From assembly GCA_030715195.1 (NCBI GenBank), contig JAUYVI010000009.1:124001-188000 (forward strand): a stretch of DNA of 64,000 bases, given 5' to 3'. How positions within the stretch are numbered: position 1 is the first letter of the stretch; the number at the start of each line of letters is the position of its first letter. The translations under genes were made by a program, and so were the position numbers. The notes beneath the pieces are model-generated. The model was not told the origin of the DNA. It worked only from the letters and a program-made list of their open reading frames with translations, and searched no databases. Below, one piece after another: positions 42,626 to 51,251 of this stretch. This DNA comes from Dongia sedimenti (GTDB taxonomy: Bacteria; Pseudomonadota; Alphaproteobacteria; Dongiales; Dongiaceae).

Positions 42626-42652
42626 GGAACCCCGGACTTTTGGCAGGGTTCC
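42626..42652. promoter_or_regulatory. Bidirectional sigma-EcfG promoter between phyR and nepR
   Basis: On the plus strand GGAAC (42626-42630), 16 bases, then GGTT (42647-42650). On the minus strand the same pattern, GGAAC-n16-GGTT, reads toward phyR, because the two ends are inverted copies. The EcfG consensus is GGAAC-n16/17-CGTT. It lies 73 bases before phyR and 165 before nepR, so the stress sigma factor would control its own regulators in both directions. Confidence 0.8.
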
Positions 42653-42816
42653 CTTTTTCGTGAAATATACGAAATTCGCAACCTTTCGCGGCCCGCCGGT
42701 CTTAATACACCCGGGAGACATCCTGGTGCGCAGCGAGCGGCCGGCCGTCGGGGCGATTGGGCAATGACATACCAGAATACGGCGGCGCCGCATGCGGGCC
42801 GTCGGGGCGAGATCGG

Positions 42817-43050
42817 ATGATCGACAAGAAAGACGAGTCGATGAAGGCGCGGCCTGAAAAGCAGGCATCGGAAGGTGCAATGGACATCCCTCAGACGAGT
42901 AAGGTTAATCCCAATGCGAAGGCGCCGCCGGTGCAAGACCGCTGGTTCGATACACAGCTGAGCCGGATGTATGCCGATCTCGCTTCGGAGCCTTTGCCGA
43001 AGGAAATGATGGCCCTGCTCGACAAGCTGAAGACCAACAAGACGCCATAA
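42817..43050 (+). CDS. nepR: NepR-type anti-sigma factor
   Basis: About 77 residues. The C-terminal half has the NepR core, WFDTQLSRMYADLASEPLPKEMMALLDKLK described by its pattern: L-x-x-x-Y, then EPLP, then a last helix LLDKL (about residues 45-74). NepR holds EcfG inactive until PhyR-P binds it. The start is uncertain; MIDKK at 42817 and MKARP at 42841 are both possible, and a frame from 42757 seems too long. Located between phyR and ecfG, 94 bases before the likely ecfG start. Confidence 0.88.
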   Translation: MIDKKDESMKARPEKQASEGAMDIPQTSKVNPNAKAPPVQDRWFDTQLSRMYADLASEPLPKEMMALLDKLKTNKTP

Positions 43051-43144
43051 CAATCTGCGGGTTACCGGGGTGGAAACCGCAATCGATCCGGCGTCCGCGC
43101 CGTCGGGAATCAAGCCGGCCATTCCGGCCAAGGGTGAGGTACGA

Positions 43145-43744
43145 ATGGGTCAGCCGACCTTCGAGGAAATGTCGTCGGATATGCGCACCGCTCTGTTGGA
43201 GTCGGTACCGCATCTTCGCGCCTTTGCACGATCGCTGACGCGCAACCGCGACCAGGCGGATGACCTGGTGAACGATACGATCGTGCGCGCGATCGCCGCC
43301 TCCAATCAGTTCACCCCAGGTACGAACTTCCGCGCCTGGGTGTTCACGATCCTGCGTAACCTGTTCTACAATCAGGGTCGTCGCGGCAAAGCCCGCTTCT
43401 CCTCGATCGACGATCTTAATGTCGATGAACCGTCGGAAAGCGCCACCCAGGAGGCGAGCCTCGAGTTCTGCGATTTCCGCCGCGCGTTCTGGCAATTGCC
43501 CGAGCATCATCGCGAAGCGCTGATCCTGGTCGGCGCCAGCGGCCTCAACTATGAGGACGCCGCGCGAATTTGCGGCTGTCAGGTCGGCACCATGAAGAGC
43601 CGCGTCTCGCGTGCGCGCGCCGAGCTGCGCCGGATGATCGACGACGACGCGATCGTGGCGAAGCGCGGCGATACGAAGCCGATCACGGGCAAGGATCCGT
43701 TCGACCTCATCCAGACTCGCGCGGCCCAGATTCGCGCAAAATAG
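43145..43744 (+). CDS. ecfG: EcfG-type ECF sigma factor, general stress response
   Basis: 199 residues. Region 2 contains LRAFARSLTRNRDQADDLVNDTIVRAI (about 20-46) and FRAWVFTILRNLFYNQ, and region 4 has LPEHHREALILVGASGLNYEDAARICGCQVGTMKSRVSRAR with the recognition helix; these are described for recognition. ATG at 43145 has the ribosome binding site GGTGAGG. A GTG at 43070 would add 25 residues without similarity. Directs transcription from GGAAC-n16-CGTT promoters under stress and is held by NepR. Likely in one transcript with nepR from the promoter at 42626. Confidence 0.92.
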   Translation: MGQPTFEEMSSDMRTALLESVPHLRAFARSLTRNRDQADDLVNDTIVRAIAASNQFTPGTNFRAWVFTILRNLFYNQGRRGKARFSSIDDLNVDEPSESATQEASLEFCDFRRAFWQLPEHHREALILVGASGLNYEDAARICGCQVGTMKSRVSRARAELRRMIDDDAIVAKRGDTKPITGKDPFDLIQTRAAQIRAK

Positions 43745-43833
43745 GCCAGCTGTACACAGCTGCTTGAGTTTCAAGCCCCGGCAATGCTATTTCTCCAGGC
43801 GCCATCTGAGCGCGATCGGGGGAGTACAGTCGC

Positions 43834-45858
43834 TTGGCCAAGGTTATTACGCAGTTTCCGCGCAAGGTTCGGATCGTCGAGAACGTGTTCATTCCGATGT
43901 CCGACGGTGTACAGCTGGCGGCCAAGCTCTGGCTGCCGGAAGACGCTGAGACCAATCCTGTTCCGGCCATCCTGGAATACGTCCCCTATCGCAAGCGTGA
44001 GGGTACGCGCAGCTACGACCAGGGCTCGCATATGTACTGGGCCGGCCATGGCTATGCCTGCCTGCGCCTCGACATCCGCGGCAGCGGCGACAGTGAAGGC
44101 CTGATCGACGACGAATACACGCCGCAGGAACAAAAGGACGGCTGCGAGGCGATCGCCTGGATCGCGCGGCAAAGCTGGTGCGCCGGCAGCGTCGGCATGG
44201 TCGGCATCTCCTGGGGCGGATTCAACGGCTTACAGATCGCGGCGCTTCAGCCGCCGGCGCTGAAGACCGTCATCACGGTCGGGTCCACGGATGATCGCTA
44301 TGCGACCGATATCCACTGGGTCGGTGGCTGCCTCTCCAAGGACAATTTCGACTGGTCGGCCACGATGCTGGCGAACAACGACTTGCCGCCCGATCCGGAG
44401 ATCGTCGGCGAGAAGTGGCGCGCGATGTGGGACGAGCGCATCAAGCACAACAAGCCCTGGATCCTCACCTGGCTGAAGCATCAGCGCCGCGACGACTATT
44501 GGAAGCAAGGCTCGGTTTGCGAGGACTTCTCCAAGATCAATATCCCGGTTTATGCGGTGAACGGCTGGGCCGACAATTATTCGGAATCGATCCCGCGCCT
44601 GCTCGCCGGGTTGAGTGTGCCGTGCAAAGGCCTGATCGGCCCCTGGGCCCATTCCTACCCGCACCACGCGACGGTCAAGCCGGAGATCGGCTGGCTGCAG
44701 GAAGCCTTGCGCTGGTGGGACCAGTGGCTCAAGGGAAGGGACACCGGCATCATGGACGAGCCGCGCTATCGCGTCTGGATGCAGGAAAGCCTGCCGCCGA
44801 AGACCTGCTACCACGAGCGTCCCGGTCGCTGGGTCGCGGAAGCCGAATGGCCTTCGAAAAACATCGCCTGGCGAAAGCTGCATCTCAATGCCGGCGGTGC
44901 GCTCGAGGAGCGGACGCGCCGCACCGCGCCGCTGCCCATCTGCTCGCCGCTTTGGGTCGGCATGGCGGCGGGCGAGGTCGGGCGCTATGGCGACCAGGCG
45001 GAATGGGCGACTGACCAGCGCGAGGATGACGGCGGCTCGCTGGTGTTCGTGACCGAACCGCTGAAGGAGCGGCTGGAAATTCTCGGCGCCCCGCAGCTCG
45101 ATCTTGCCTTCTCGTCCGACAAGCCGCTGGCGCTGGTCGCGGTGCGCTTGAACGATGTGGCGCCGGACGGCAGCTCGACCCGCGTCACCGTCGGCCTGCT
45201 CAATCTCAATCACTTGAAGAGCCACGAGAAACCGGTCCGCCTGCGGCCGGGCACGCGCTACCAGACGACCGTCGATCTCGACGACATCGCCCATGCCTTT
45301 CCGGCCGGTCATCGCATCGCGGTTTCGCTCTCGACGGTCTATTGGCCGATCGCCTGGCCATCGCCGGAACTGGTGACGCTGACCGTCTTCTCGGGCCGCA
45401 CCGCTCTGCGTCTGCCGGTGCGGCCGGAGAACCCGGCGGATTCCGCCCTGCCGGCCTTCGGCGACCCGGAGCTGGCGGAAGACACGCCGGTCAACAAGCT
45501 CGAACCGTCGCCGCTCGGCCGCCGTACGGTGACGCGCGATCTCTTGACCGGAAAGATCACCGTCGATTTCCCGCGCTGGACCGGTCACACCGAGCTCACC
45601 GACATCGGCCAGACCGTCGATGGGCAAGCCCTTTGCCGCCACACCATCGTCGAGGGTGACCCGCTGTCCTCGGCGGTCGAAACCGAGTATCGCGTCCGCC
45701 TGAAGCGGCCCGACACGAGCGTCACGCACCACAGCACCGGCAGGATGACCTGCGACGCGACGCATTTCCGCGTCGAGGTCACGCTCGATGTTTATGAGAA
45801 CGATACGAAGATCTTCACCCGAAGCTGGGATCAGAGGATCAAGCGGGATTTCATGTAG
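43834..45858 (+). CDS. CocE/NonD family alpha/beta hydrolase
   Basis: 674 residues, X-Pro dipeptidyl-peptidase-like hydrolase. The nucleophile S126 lies in GISWGGFNG, the oxyanion region is RLDIRGSGDSEG (about 78-89) and the catalytic His is probable in GPWAHSYPHH. The C-terminal half (about 400-670) is the PepX_C beta-jelly roll, seen in GTRYQTTVDLDDIAHAFPAGHRI. TTG at 43834 is chosen: it has a GGGGGAG ribosome binding site, and the sequence starts with the expected VIPMSDGVQL shortly after. No signal peptide, so it is cytoplasmic. Relatives hydrolyse esters or amides such as cocaine or amino-acid esters; substrate here unknown. Confidence 0.88.
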   Translation: MAKVITQFPRKVRIVENVFIPMSDGVQLAAKLWLPEDAETNPVPAILEYVPYRKREGTRSYDQGSHMYWAGHGYACLRLDIRGSGDSEGLIDDEYTPQEQKDGCEAIAWIARQSWCAGSVGMVGISWGGFNGLQIAALQPPALKTVITVGSTDDRYATDIHWVGGCLSKDNFDWSATMLANNDLPPDPEIVGEKWRAMWDERIKHNKPWILTWLKHQRRDDYWKQGSVCEDFSKINIPVYAVNGWADNYSESIPRLLAGLSVPCKGLIGPWAHSYPHHATVKPEIGWLQEALRWWDQWLKGRDTGIMDEPRYRVWMQESLPPKTCYHERPGRWVAEAEWPSKNIAWRKLHLNAGGALEERTRRTAPLPICSPLWVGMAAGEVGRYGDQAEWATDQREDDGGSLVFVTEPLKERLEILGAPQLDLAFSSDKPLALVAVRLNDVAPDGSSTRVTVGLLNLNHLKSHEKPVRLRPGTRYQTTVDLDDIAHAFPAGHRIAVSLSTVYWPIAWPSPELVTLTVFSGRTALRLPVRPENPADSALPAFGDPELAEDTPVNKLEPSPLGRRTVTRDLLTGKITVDFPRWTGHTELTDIGQTVDGQALCRHTIVEGDPLSSAVETEYRVRLKRPDTSVTHHSTGRMTCDATHFRVEVTLDVYENDTKIFTRSWDQRIKRDFM

Positions 45859-45860
45859 CG

Positions 45861-46427
45861 CTACCGGCCGATGCGCCGGATGAAGGTCTCGAATCCGGCC
45901 AGCTGCTGCTTGATGATGTCGCGGCTGGCTTGGTCGGTGAGCTTCAGATCGCCGTCGAACTTGGTCTGGGCGGAGCCGACGAACACTTCCGGCCGATTGA
46001 AGACCAGGGCTTCCAGGAAGACCATCACCTGGCGCAGGTGATACTGCATCCGTACCCCGCCGAGCGCGCCGCCCGAGGCCGACTGCAGCAGGATCGGCTT
46101 GCCGGCAAAGGGCTGCTCCTTCAGCCGCGACAGCCAGTCGATGGCGTTCTTCAGCGCGCCGGGAATCGAATAATTGTATTCTGGCGAGCAGATGATCAGG
46201 CCGTCAGCCTTGCGGATCGCATCGGCCATGTCGGTGACCGGCTTTGCAAATCCTTCCGCCTGCAGATCGGCGTTGTAGAGCGGAATCTCGGCGATGCCCG
46301 ACAGTGCTTGGATCGACATCGCGGAAGGCGCCAGCTCCGGCAAGCTCCGTTGGACCGCCGCGTTGAACGAGCCCTTGCGCAGGCTGCCGCAGATCGAGAC
46401 GACGCTGAGGGGAGGCGTTTCGGACAT
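45861..46427 (-). CDS. NADPH-dependent FMN reductase (flavodoxin-like)
   Basis: 188 residues. Family features: the first strand with SICGSLRKGSFN, GLIICSPEYNYSIPGALKNAIDW, and GGVRMQYHLRQVMVFLEA. FMN binding by SPEYNYS is expected; such proteins reduce FMN, quinones, azo dyes or chromate. ATG at 46427 is preferred to the frame from 46532. Convergent with the CocE-type gene, with a gap of two bases. Confidence 0.88.
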   Translation of the reverse strand: MSETPPLSVVSICGSLRKGSFNAAVQRSLPELAPSAMSIQALSGIAEIPLYNADLQAEGFAKPVTDMADAIRKADGLIICSPEYNYSIPGALKNAIDWLSRLKEQPFAGKPILLQSASGGALGGVRMQYHLRQVMVFLEALVFNRPEVFVGSAQTKFDGDLKLTDQASRDIIKQQLAGFETFIRRIGR

Positions 46428-46543
46428 CGCAGTTCCTTTCGGGAGCTTGGTTACGGAAGTAGCAATGGCCAAGATTGCTATAGGGTTGCGTCCGGGGCCA
46501 TGCGACAATAGCGGGCAGTGCAAGTCAGCCACGGGGGGAGCCG

Positions 46544-48142
46544 ATGGCCAACGTAGCGACCACGGTCGGCACCAAGCCGCGCGCCGAGAGCAAGAAAGCC
46601 AATCTGCCCCGCGTGATCGCGCTGGTCCTGCTGCTATTGGTCGGGTTGCCCCTTGCGGTCTGGCTCGATCTTCGCGCGCTCTCGGGCGGCATCCTGAAAG
46701 AGCAGGCCTTCCAGACCGGTAAGATCATCGACGACATGCGCGGCTTCTATGCCTCCGATGTCGTCGCGCGGGTCCTGGCCGCGCACCAGCAGGTGAAGCC
46801 GGTTCACAACTACACCGAGATCGACGGCGCCATTCCGATCCCGGCGACGCTGTCGATCGAGCTCGGCCATCGGATCAGCGCCCGCAACGCCGCCGTCCAA
46901 TACCGCTTCGTATCGGATTTCCCGTTCAAGGGTCGCGAGGCGCATGCGCTCGACGGCTTCGAAACCGCCGCGCTCGCCAGCCTGCGGGCCAACCCGAAGC
47001 AGCAGATTGTGCAGGTTGCGGGTTCGATTTTCGACCGCAACGTCCGCATGGTGAGCCCGGTGATGATGGGTGAAGCCTGCGTCGCCTGTCACAACAGTCA
47101 TCCCGACAGCCCGAAGAAGGATTGGAAGGTCGGCGACGTGCGTGGCATCCAGGAGATCACCGTCCAGCAGCCGCTGGCCGCCAACATCTTCGCCTTCAAG
47201 TATTCGCTGATCTACTTCGCGATTGCGGCCTTTAGCGGGATCGCCTTCATCCGCATGCAGCGCCGTCAGTCGGCGACGATCACCGAGATGAACAACGACC
47301 TGACCGTCGCCAACGAATACCTCGCGACGGTTTCGATGAAGATCGCCCGCTATCTGCCGCCGCAGATCTACCGCAGCATCTTCAGCGGCGAGCGCGATGC
47401 GACGATCCAGACCGAGCGCAAGAAGCTGACGATCTTCTTCTCCGACATCCAGGATTTCACCGGCACCACCGAGCGCCTGCAGCCGGAGGAACTGACCGAG
47501 CTGCTGAACGAGTATCTGACCGAAATGTCGCGGATCGCCCTGTTCCACGGCGGCACGATCGACAAGTTCATCGGCGATGCGATGCTGGTTTTCTTCGGCG
47601 ATCCGGAGACCAAGGGTGTCGAGGAGGATGCCCGCGCCTGCCTGCTGATGGCGGTCGATATGCAGCGCCGCCTGCGGGAGCTCAATGCCCAATGGCGCCG
47701 GCGCGGCATCGAGAATCCGTTCCGGGCCCGCATGGGCATTAACACCGGCTACTGCAATGTCGGCAATTTCGGCAGCGCCGACCGCATGGACTACACGATC
47801 ATCGGCGCCGAGGCGAACCTCGCAGCCCGCCTGCAGGCGATCGCCGAGCCCAACGGAATCGTGCTCGCCTACGAGACCTATACGATCGTGCGCGACTTGG
47901 TGCGCGCCAAGCCTCTGGCGCCGATCCAGATGAAAGGCATCAGCCGTCCGGTCGTGCCTTATGCGGTGGAAGGATTGCTGGGCGAACTCGCGCAACGGAC
48001 ACGCGTGATCAGTGAGCACGAAACCGGCGTCGATCTCTTCGTGGATCTCGACGTGATCGACCGGGAGACCGCGGCGCGCACCATCCGCACGCTGCAGCAG
48101 GCTTTGGATGCGCTTGATGCGAAGCAGGCGGCGCAAACCTAA
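46544..48142 (+). CDS. Membrane adenylate/guanylate cyclase with DUF3365 sensor containing a heme c motif
   Basis: 532 residues. A first membrane helix (about 22-42) leads to a periplasmic DUF3365 (Tll0287-like) domain of about 170 residues, with CVACHNSHP (C179-x-x-C182-H183) as a covalent heme c attachment site. A second helix (about 215-237) and coiled linker lead to a class III cyclase domain (about 290-490). Metal Asp residues D301 (FFSDIQDFTG) and D345 (KFIGDAMLVFFG) and the dimer-arm MDYTIIGAEANLAARLQ are intact. It should make cAMP (K341 favours ATP) in response to redox state or a gas at the heme. The GGGGGAG ribosome binding site precedes the ATG. Stop overlaps the convergent ATPase gene by four bases. 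Confidence 0.9.
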   Translation: MANVATTVGTKPRAESKKANLPRVIALVLLLLVGLPLAVWLDLRALSGGILKEQAFQTGKIIDDMRGFYASDVVARVLAAHQQVKPVHNYTEIDGAIPIPATLSIELGHRISARNAAVQYRFVSDFPFKGREAHALDGFETAALASLRANPKQQIVQVAGSIFDRNVRMVSPVMMGEACVACHNSHPDSPKKDWKVGDVRGIQEITVQQPLAANIFAFKYSLIYFAIAAFSGIAFIRMQRRQSATITEMNNDLTVANEYLATVSMKIARYLPPQIYRSIFSGERDATIQTERKKLTIFFSDIQDFTGTTERLQPEELTELLNEYLTEMSRIALFHGGTIDKFIGDAMLVFFGDPETKGVEEDARACLLMAVDMQRRLRELNAQWRRRGIENPFRARMGINTGYCNVGNFGSADRMDYTIIGAEANLAARLQAIAEPNGIVLAYETYTIVRDLVRAKPLAPIQMKGISRPVVPYAVEGLLGELAQRTRVISEHETGVDLFVDLDVIDRETAARTIRTLQQALDALDAKQAAQT

Positions 48143-48882
48143 AGCCGCCCAGCCTCGATGATGCGCTTCAGGAAGGCGCGCGTCCGCTCGTCATGGGGAT
48201 CGCCGAAGATCTGCTCCGGCGGGCCTTCCTCGTGGATCACGCCTTCATGCAGGAAGCAGACCTTGGAGGCGACTTCGCGCGCGAAACCCATCTCGTGGGT
48301 GGCCAGCAGCATGGTCATGCCCTGGCCGGCAAGATCGCGGACGATGTTCAGCACTTCGGAGACCAGCTCCGGATCCAGCGCGGAGGTGATCTCGTCGAGC
48401 AGCAGGAGCTTCGGTTCCATGGCGAGCGCCCGGGTGATGGCGACGCGCTGCTGCTGGCCGCCCGAGAGGCGGTCCGGATAGGCGGTCGCCTTGGCCTCTA
48501 GGCCGATCCGCTTCAGCAGCGCCATCGCCTTGGCCTCCGCTTCGGCACGGCCCACCTTCAGCACCTTGATCGGCGCCAGCGTCACGTTCTCGAGCACCGA
48601 CATATGCGGGAACAGGTTGAAGGCCTGGAACACGATGCCGACCTGCTGCCGCAGCTTGTTGACATCGACGCCCGGGCCGGAGACACGGTCGTCCTCCAGG
48701 CGTATTTCTCCGCCCTGGATCGGGTCGAGTCCGTTGATGCAGCGGAGCAGGGTGGACTTGCCGCAGCCGGACGGGCCGATCAGGCAGACCACCTGATGCT
48801 CGTTGACCGAGAGGTCGAGACCGCGCAGCACTTCATGATCGCCGTAGCGTTTGTGAACGTCGCGCATCTCGAGGAAGGCCAT
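48139..48882 (-). CDS. Polar amino-acid ABC transporter ATP-binding protein
   Basis: 247 residues, GlnQ/HisP type. Walker A GPSGCGKST, Q-loop VFQAFNLFPH, signature LSGGQQQR and Walker B LLLDEITSALDPEL are canonical. ATG at 48882 is preferred; a frame from 48915 has no similarity. Last gene of the SBP-permease-ATPase operon (51055 to 48139). It is the only polar amino-acid ATPase in the window and might also serve the ATPase-less system at 6231-7891, but this is speculation. Confidence 0.92.
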   Translation of the reverse strand: MAFLEMRDVHKRYGDHEVLRGLDLSVNEHQVVCLIGPSGCGKSTLLRCINGLDPIQGGEIRLEDDRVSGPGVDVNKLRQQVGIVFQAFNLFPHMSVLENVTLAPIKVLKVGRAEAEAKAMALLKRIGLEAKATAYPDRLSGGQQQRVAITRALAMEPKLLLLDEITSALDPELVSEVLNIVRDLAGQGMTMLLATHEMGFAREVASKVCFLHEGVIHEEGPPEQIFGDPHDERTRAFLKRIIEAGRL

Positions 48883-48889
48883 GCGACGG

Positions 48890-50062
48890 TCAGCCTCCGG
48901 CCCGGATGCGCGCATTGTCGCGCTCGATCAGCTTATCGACGAAGCGCGCCTGCGGGATGGTGATCAGCACGAACAGGATGGCGACGATGGTGACGGCGGA
49001 AAGATTGAAGGCGTTGGAGGCGATGATGCGCGACTGGTTGAAGGCATCGACCACGCCGATCACCTGCACCAGCGCCGTGTCCTTCTGCAGGCCGATGAAG
49101 TCGTTCAGCAGCGGCGCGCCGATCCGGCGCACCGCCTGCGGCACCACGACATAGCGCATGGTTTGCAGGTAGGAGAGGCCGAGCGAGCGCGCGGCGGCAA
49201 CCTGGCTCCAATGGATGCTTTCGATGCCGGAGCGATAGACCTCGGCCACGTAGGCGCCGTAGGTCAGCGTGAGCGCCAGGATGCAATACCAGGTCAGCGG
49301 AATCTTCGCATATTCGGCGGCCGCCGCCGGATCGACGAACAGACCGGCGATCGGCGTGATGATGAGGGCCGGCAGGCCGGAAAGCGGCAGGCCGAAGCCG
49401 ACCAGATAGAGCGTTACGATGGCAGGGAGGCCGCGGAACACGTCGCAATAGATGATCGCGAGCGCCCGGATCGGCAGGCCGGCTGCGCCGGGCAGCAGGC
49501 GGAGGATCGCGACGATCAGGCCCCAGACCAGCACCAGGATTTCGGCGATCACGAAGATGAAGACGTTGTTCCAGAACGCCTTCAGCACCAAGGGCCACTT
49601 CTGCAGCATCAGCGGCAGGAAGAAGAAGGTCGAGCCCACCGAGGCATCGTTCATCAGGATGAAGCAGACCGTGCCCATAGCGATCAGCAGAAAGGTGCCC
49701 CAGCCGAAGGTCAGCACCGCGCTGTCCTTCGCCGCGGCGGTGTCGATGCGCGCATGCACGACATCGCCGGCGGCCTGGAACCGTTGTGCCTTGCGCGAGA
49801 GGGACATGGCGCGCAGGGAAGGCCAGAGCAGGATCGCCGAGACGACGATGGTGCCGATGAGCGGGATCTCCCAGGCGCCGGCATAGACGCCGAGATGCAC
49901 CAGCGCGCGCCGTACCAGGACGGTGGCGCCGAAGGCGGCAAGCACGCAGAGCGCTCCGAACAGCAGCGCGGCGAGGGAGAGACCGTCGGCTCGTTGGCGG
50001 GTTCCGTTCACGGCGGCGCGATGCCGCGGCAACGAAGGAACGTCAGGACTTGACTGAGTCAC
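48890..50062 (-). CDS. Polar amino-acid ABC transporter permease (long type)
   Basis: 390 residues, longer than usual (about 220-250) for a GlnP-type permease. The extra N-terminal part has three hydrophobic segments in about 140 residues, and the standard BPD_transp_1 core follows (from about 165) with the EAA loop IESIHWSQVAAARSLGLS and VVPQAVRRI. The GTG start at 50062 lies inside a TTGACTGAGTCA sequence that recurs from the MarR-type palindrome at 36600. The ribosome binding site is weak. Seven bases separate it from the ATPase gene. Confidence 0.88.
   Translation of the reverse strand: MTQSSPDVPSLPRHRAAVNGTRQRADGLSLAALLFGALCVLAAFGATVLVRRALVHLGVYAGAWEIPLIGTIVVSAILLWPSLRAMSLSRKAQRFQAAGDVVHARIDTAAAKDSAVLTFGWGTFLLIAMGTVCFILMNDASVGSTFFFLPLMLQKWPLVLKAFWNNVFIFVIAEILVLVWGLIVAILRLLPGAAGLPIRALAIIYCDVFRGLPAIVTLYLVGFGLPLSGLPALIITPIAGLFVDPAAAAEYAKIPLTWYCILALTLTYGAYVAEVYRSGIESIHWSQVAAARSLGLSYLQTMRYVVVPQAVRRIGAPLLNDFIGLQKDTALVQVIGVVDAFNQSRIIASNAFNLSAVTIVAILFVLITIPQARFVDKLIERDNARIRAGG
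50048..50061. promoter_or_regulatory. Partial copy of the MarR-type palindrome over the permease start
   Basis: ACTTGACTGAGTCA is identical to the core of the palindrome at 36600-36620. It covers the GTG start of the permease gene, so it is also coding (MTQSS reads through it). The full 9+3+9 palindrome is not kept. It may be chance, but a 14-base match is unlikely in 64 kb. Confidence 0.35.
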
Positions 50063-50080
50063 GATCTCGGGCGGGACGGA

Positions 50081-50113
50081 TTTCCCGGTCGCGGCGACGC
50101 CGCGACCGGGAAA
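50081..50113. terminator. Stem-loop between binding protein and permease genes
   Basis: TTTCCCGGTCGCGGC pairs with GCCGCGACCGGGAAA, a perfect 15-bp stem with a three-base loop, in the 63-base gap after the binding-protein stop. There is no clear T tail on the minus strand, so this is an attenuating or stabilising hairpin. Confidence 0.6.
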
Positions 50114-50125
50114 ATACCTTTCTGC

Positions 50126-51055
50126 TTACGGGTTCCAGACGGGAACGTCGGCCGGATCTTTGCCCCACGCTGCGGCCAGGTATTTCTGGCCCAGCTTCTT
50201 GATCGTGCCGTCGTCGATGATCGCCTGGATGATCTTGTCGATCGTGGCGTTGTTGGCGCCACCCTTCGGATAGAGCCCGCCGTAGGACTCGCCGGTCTTG
50301 TACTGGCCCATCACCTTGACCTTGCCCTGGCTGTTCACTTCCTCAGCCAGCACGATGGAGGTATCGGTGATCGCGGCGTCGATCTGTCCGGCGCGCAGAG
50401 CGGTGAACATGTCGCCCTGGTCCGGATAGACCTGCACCTTGGTCAGCTTCAGCGTATCGGTCGCGAAGGCGGCGCCCGTAGTCGCCTGCTGCACGCCGAC
50501 GGTCACGTCCTTGATCGTCTTGTCGTCAATCGGCTTGTCGGCGCGGGCCAGGACCGCGATGTCCGAGCTGAAATAGGGGACCGAGAAGTCCACGACCTTC
50601 TTGCGCTCGTCGGTGATCGAAATCTCGGAGAAGGCGACGTCGAAGCCGGAGGTCTGGCCGGTGACCAGCGGATCCCAGCCGACATTGACAACCTGCAGCG
50701 TCTCGAAGCCGGCGCGATAGGCGATCTCGGCCGCCAGGCAGTATTCCATGCCGTCCTTGATCGATTCCGGCGTATCGCCGTTCCACCAGATCGGGGCGGG
50801 CAGGGAGACTTCCACGGTCAGCTGGCCGGCCTTGGCCGGGCTGGCGATCGGGATCGAGCCCTTCGGCCCCACCACGTCGCAATTGCCGATCTTGGCGCCG
50901 CTCGCCGCCGGCGCGGTGGTGGCGGCCTCGTTCGTCGTGGTCGCGGCCGGCGCAGTCGATTGCTGCTCCTGAGCGGCCTGCTCTTCCTTCTTCTCGCCGC
51001 ATCCGGCCAGCAGAAAAGCGGCCAGCAGGGCACAGGTTGCTGTGCGGATGATCAT
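50126..51055 (-). CDS. Polar amino-acid ABC transporter binding lipoprotein
   Basis: 309 residues. A lipoprotein signal with lipobox LLAGC near residue 19 is followed by a linker rich in Ala, Thr, Glu and Gln (about 20-55), then the SBP_bac_3 domain (about 75-305) with VDFSVPYFSSDIAVLAR and DAAITDTSIVLAEE. It should be anchored in the inner membrane outer leaflet. The ribosome binding site is AGGAGGGG. First gene of the operon with the permease and ATPase. Confidence 0.9.
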   Translation of the reverse strand: MIIRTATCALLAAFLLAGCGEKKEEQAAQEQQSTAPAATTTNEAATTAPAASGAKIGNCDVVGPKGSIPIASPAKAGQLTVEVSLPAPIWWNGDTPESIKDGMEYCLAAEIAYRAGFETLQVVNVGWDPLVTGQTSGFDVAFSEISITDERKKVVDFSVPYFSSDIAVLARADKPIDDKTIKDVTVGVQQATTGAAFATDTLKLTKVQVYPDQGDMFTALRAGQIDAAITDTSIVLAEEVNSQGKVKVMGQYKTGESYGGLYPKGGANNATIDKIIQAIIDDGTIKKLGQKYLAAAWGKDPADVPVWNP

Positions 51056-51251
51056 CGAACCCCTCCTATCGCGGTTTTTATGGGAGAAAGCGCCATGCTT
51101 CCCCGTCGGCTCAGTGGATCGGCCTTGTATAGGCCGATGCGCGGCGATTCTGGAAGCCTTCCCCGGCGGCGCTCCACCGCTGGAGCGCCTCGGGGCATCC
51201 GATCAAGCCGTGCAGGTTGAGTCAAGTGCGTTGTGCTTTCGCGCTGCGCGG

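Noticed and set aside
49711-49941. Other minus-strand frames within the long permease gene suggesting a separate gene for its N-terminal part
   Set aside because: The hydrophobic segments are continuous in the permease frame and there is no stop, so the gene is simply long.
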